Origin: Geomesophilobacter sediminis | GTDB taxonomy: Bacteria > Desulfobacterota > Desulfuromonadia > Geobacterales > Geobacteraceae | DNA: 64,000 nt | Direction: 5' to 3' | Assembly (NCBI RefSeq): GCF_016458275.1 | Contig: NZ_JAEMHM010000001.1 | Coordinates: forward strand, 1 to 64,000 | Part shown: positions 63,253 to 64,000 of the stretch, piece by piece | Numbering within the stretch: position 1 is the stretch's first letter | How the letters are laid out: each line of letters opens with the position of its first letter | Program-made: the position numbers and the translations under genes | The notes under the pieces: generated by a model | What the model saw: the letters and a program-made list of their open reading frames with translations, nothing else | Databases searched by the model: none | What the model was told of the DNA's origin: nothing

Positions 63253-63942
63253 ATGAAATCTGTTGCCATGCGCCGCGCCGGTGCCGTTTTGATACTGATG
63301 CTGACCTTTGCGGGGACCCTGCCGACCGGCGCTTGGGCCGGCTCCCGCGACTTTCTCTGGAAAACGGTCAGCACCTGCCTCGATCCTTCCGCCGTCGATT
63401 ACTGCGGGCAATGCTCGACGCCGCGCGCCGAGAAAGGGTGCGCCGGGCATGCGGCCTGCGGGGAGACGCTCCAGGTGCTGGCGGAGGCGAACAACTACGT
63501 GGCTTTTGCCGACCGCAAGATGTGCGGCTGCCCGGAGGGGTACTTCCACGCCCTGGCGATTCCCCGGGCGAAGGTGACCGGGGTGGAAGACCCGCACCGC
63601 CCGGAGGGGATCTGGTGCTTTGCGTGGGAGCTGGGGCGCCGGCGCATCGGTGACGAGACGGTCATGGCGCTGGTGGTGAATCCCCGTCTTTATCGCAGCC
63701 AGGACCAGTTGCATGTCCACGTCGTGAGGCTCAAGCCGGACGCGCGCCAGCGTTTTACCAAGCTGCCCCAGGCGCGGGTCCCCAATCTCGATCAGGTCTG
63801 GCGTACCGCCCGGGAAAAAGCAGAGGCGGCCAAGTTCACCGACTACGGTGTCCTGGTCGCCTCGTCCCCCGATGGGGGGTACCTGGTGGTGGTCGACCCG
63901 GTGAGTCCGGAAAAGGAATTCACCGAGGCGTACTGCCGGTAG
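63253..63942 (+). CDS. CDP-diacylglycerol pyrophosphatase-like protein
   Basis: A 229-residue exported protein of the HIT-like Cdh family, which hydrolyses CDP-diacylglycerol to phosphatidate and CMP. The signal peptide MRRAGAVLILMLTFAGTLPT to AWA is clear. QLHVHVVRLKPDARQRF is the HxHxx active-site segment, and SRDFLWKTVSTCLDP, PRAKVTGVEDPHRPEGIWCF and ALVVNPRLYRSQDQLH are further family blocks. Several Cys occur in the N-terminal third (YCGQCSTPRAEKGCAGHAAC), unlike the E. coli protein. ATG after AAGGAGG. Confidence 0.82.
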   Translation: MKSVAMRRAGAVLILMLTFAGTLPTGAWAGSRDFLWKTVSTCLDPSAVDYCGQCSTPRAEKGCAGHAACGETLQVLAEANNYVAFADRKMCGCPEGYFHALAIPRAKVTGVEDPHRPEGIWCFAWELGRRRIGDETVMALVVNPRLYRSQDQLHVHVVRLKPDARQRFTKLPQARVPNLDQVWRTAREKAEAAKFTDYGVLVASSPDGGYLVVVDPVSPEKEFTEAYCR

Positions 63943-64000
63943 TCATTGAATGCTGATCACCACCGCCGGGCACATCACCTCGAAGTCCCCGCTGGTGAAA
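63943..64000 (-). CDS. 3' end of a truncated minus-strand gene
   Basis: Read on the minus strand from the right edge, FTSGDFEVMCPAVVISIQ is followed by TGA (63943-63945), immediately after the stop of the pyrophosphatase gene. The 18 residues are too few to identify, but the hydrophobic, frame-consistent tail looks coding. Confidence 0.5.
   Translation of the reverse strand, partial: FTSGDFEVMCPAVVISIQ

Overview
The window looks like chromosomal DNA of a GC-rich deltaproteobacterium of the Geobacter/Geomonas group (Desulfuromonadota, Geobacterales). The basis is four consecutive giant multiheme c-type cytochromes with the CxxxxCH/CxxCH pattern typical of that group, system II cytochrome maturation genes beside them, type I and type III glutamine synthetases, sigma-54-type promoters, chemotaxis genes and PAS/Cache sensor kinases. 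The lineage call is inference from content; no database was searched.

Layout. 1-10 kb: housekeeping genes (accA, an RluB/RsuA-type pseudouridine synthase, a MucR/Ros-type regulator, tRNA-Gln and tRNA-Glu, a PAP2 phosphatase, a HAD hydrolase, hrpB) plus a PEP-CTERM protein with a textbook sigma-54 promoter. 10-16 kb: a nitrogen block with glnN behind a consensus sigma-54 promoter, an M23 peptidase, and glnB-glnA behind overlapping sigma-54 and sigma-70 promoters. 16-25 kb: small metabolic and regulatory genes (ppnP, gluQRS, a YciA-type thioesterase, tRNA-Gly, an FAD oxidoreductase, a GlxA-type regulator, an isochorismatase-like hydrolase, an RIC iron-centre repair protein and a histidine kinase). 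25-31 kb: signalling genes (an MCP and a PAS kinase), two decayed chemotaxis relics, and a protein carrying 32 tandem seven-residue repeats. 31-36.5 kb: an FNT-family transporter, then a group 1h-like [NiFe] hydrogenase cluster (small subunit, large subunit, two small proteins, maturation protease). 37-38.4 kb: a cold-shock gene and a 1-kb non-coding stretch with a nested hairpin. 38.4-55.7 kb: four secreted cytochromes with 22, 51, 35 and 13 candidate haem motifs (121 in total by my count). 55.9-59.1 kb: resB, ccsB, a lipoprotein and a TPR protein. 59-64 kb: a Fpg/Nei-like glycosylase lacking the zinc-finger cysteines, a large Cache-HAMP-PAS kinase, a cysteine-rich small protein and a CDP-diacylglycerol pyrophosphatase-like protein.

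The genes fit together as follows. ResB and CcsB (system II) would attach haem to the cytochromes encoded just upstream, whose likely role is extracellular or periplasmic electron transfer. The hydrogenase could feed electrons from low H2 concentrations. glnN, glnB and glnA form a nitrogen-responsive group. Intergenic regions are seeded with several families of short palindromic repeats. One family was found only at three junctions between convergent genes.

The strongest unusual features are: the five 213-residue repeats in the 51-haem cytochrome, with mosaic ends shared with its neighbours; the heptad minisatellite gene; the hydrogenase cluster with a Cys-to-Asp cluster ligand and two unexplained small proteins; and the repeat family confined to 3'-3' junctions.
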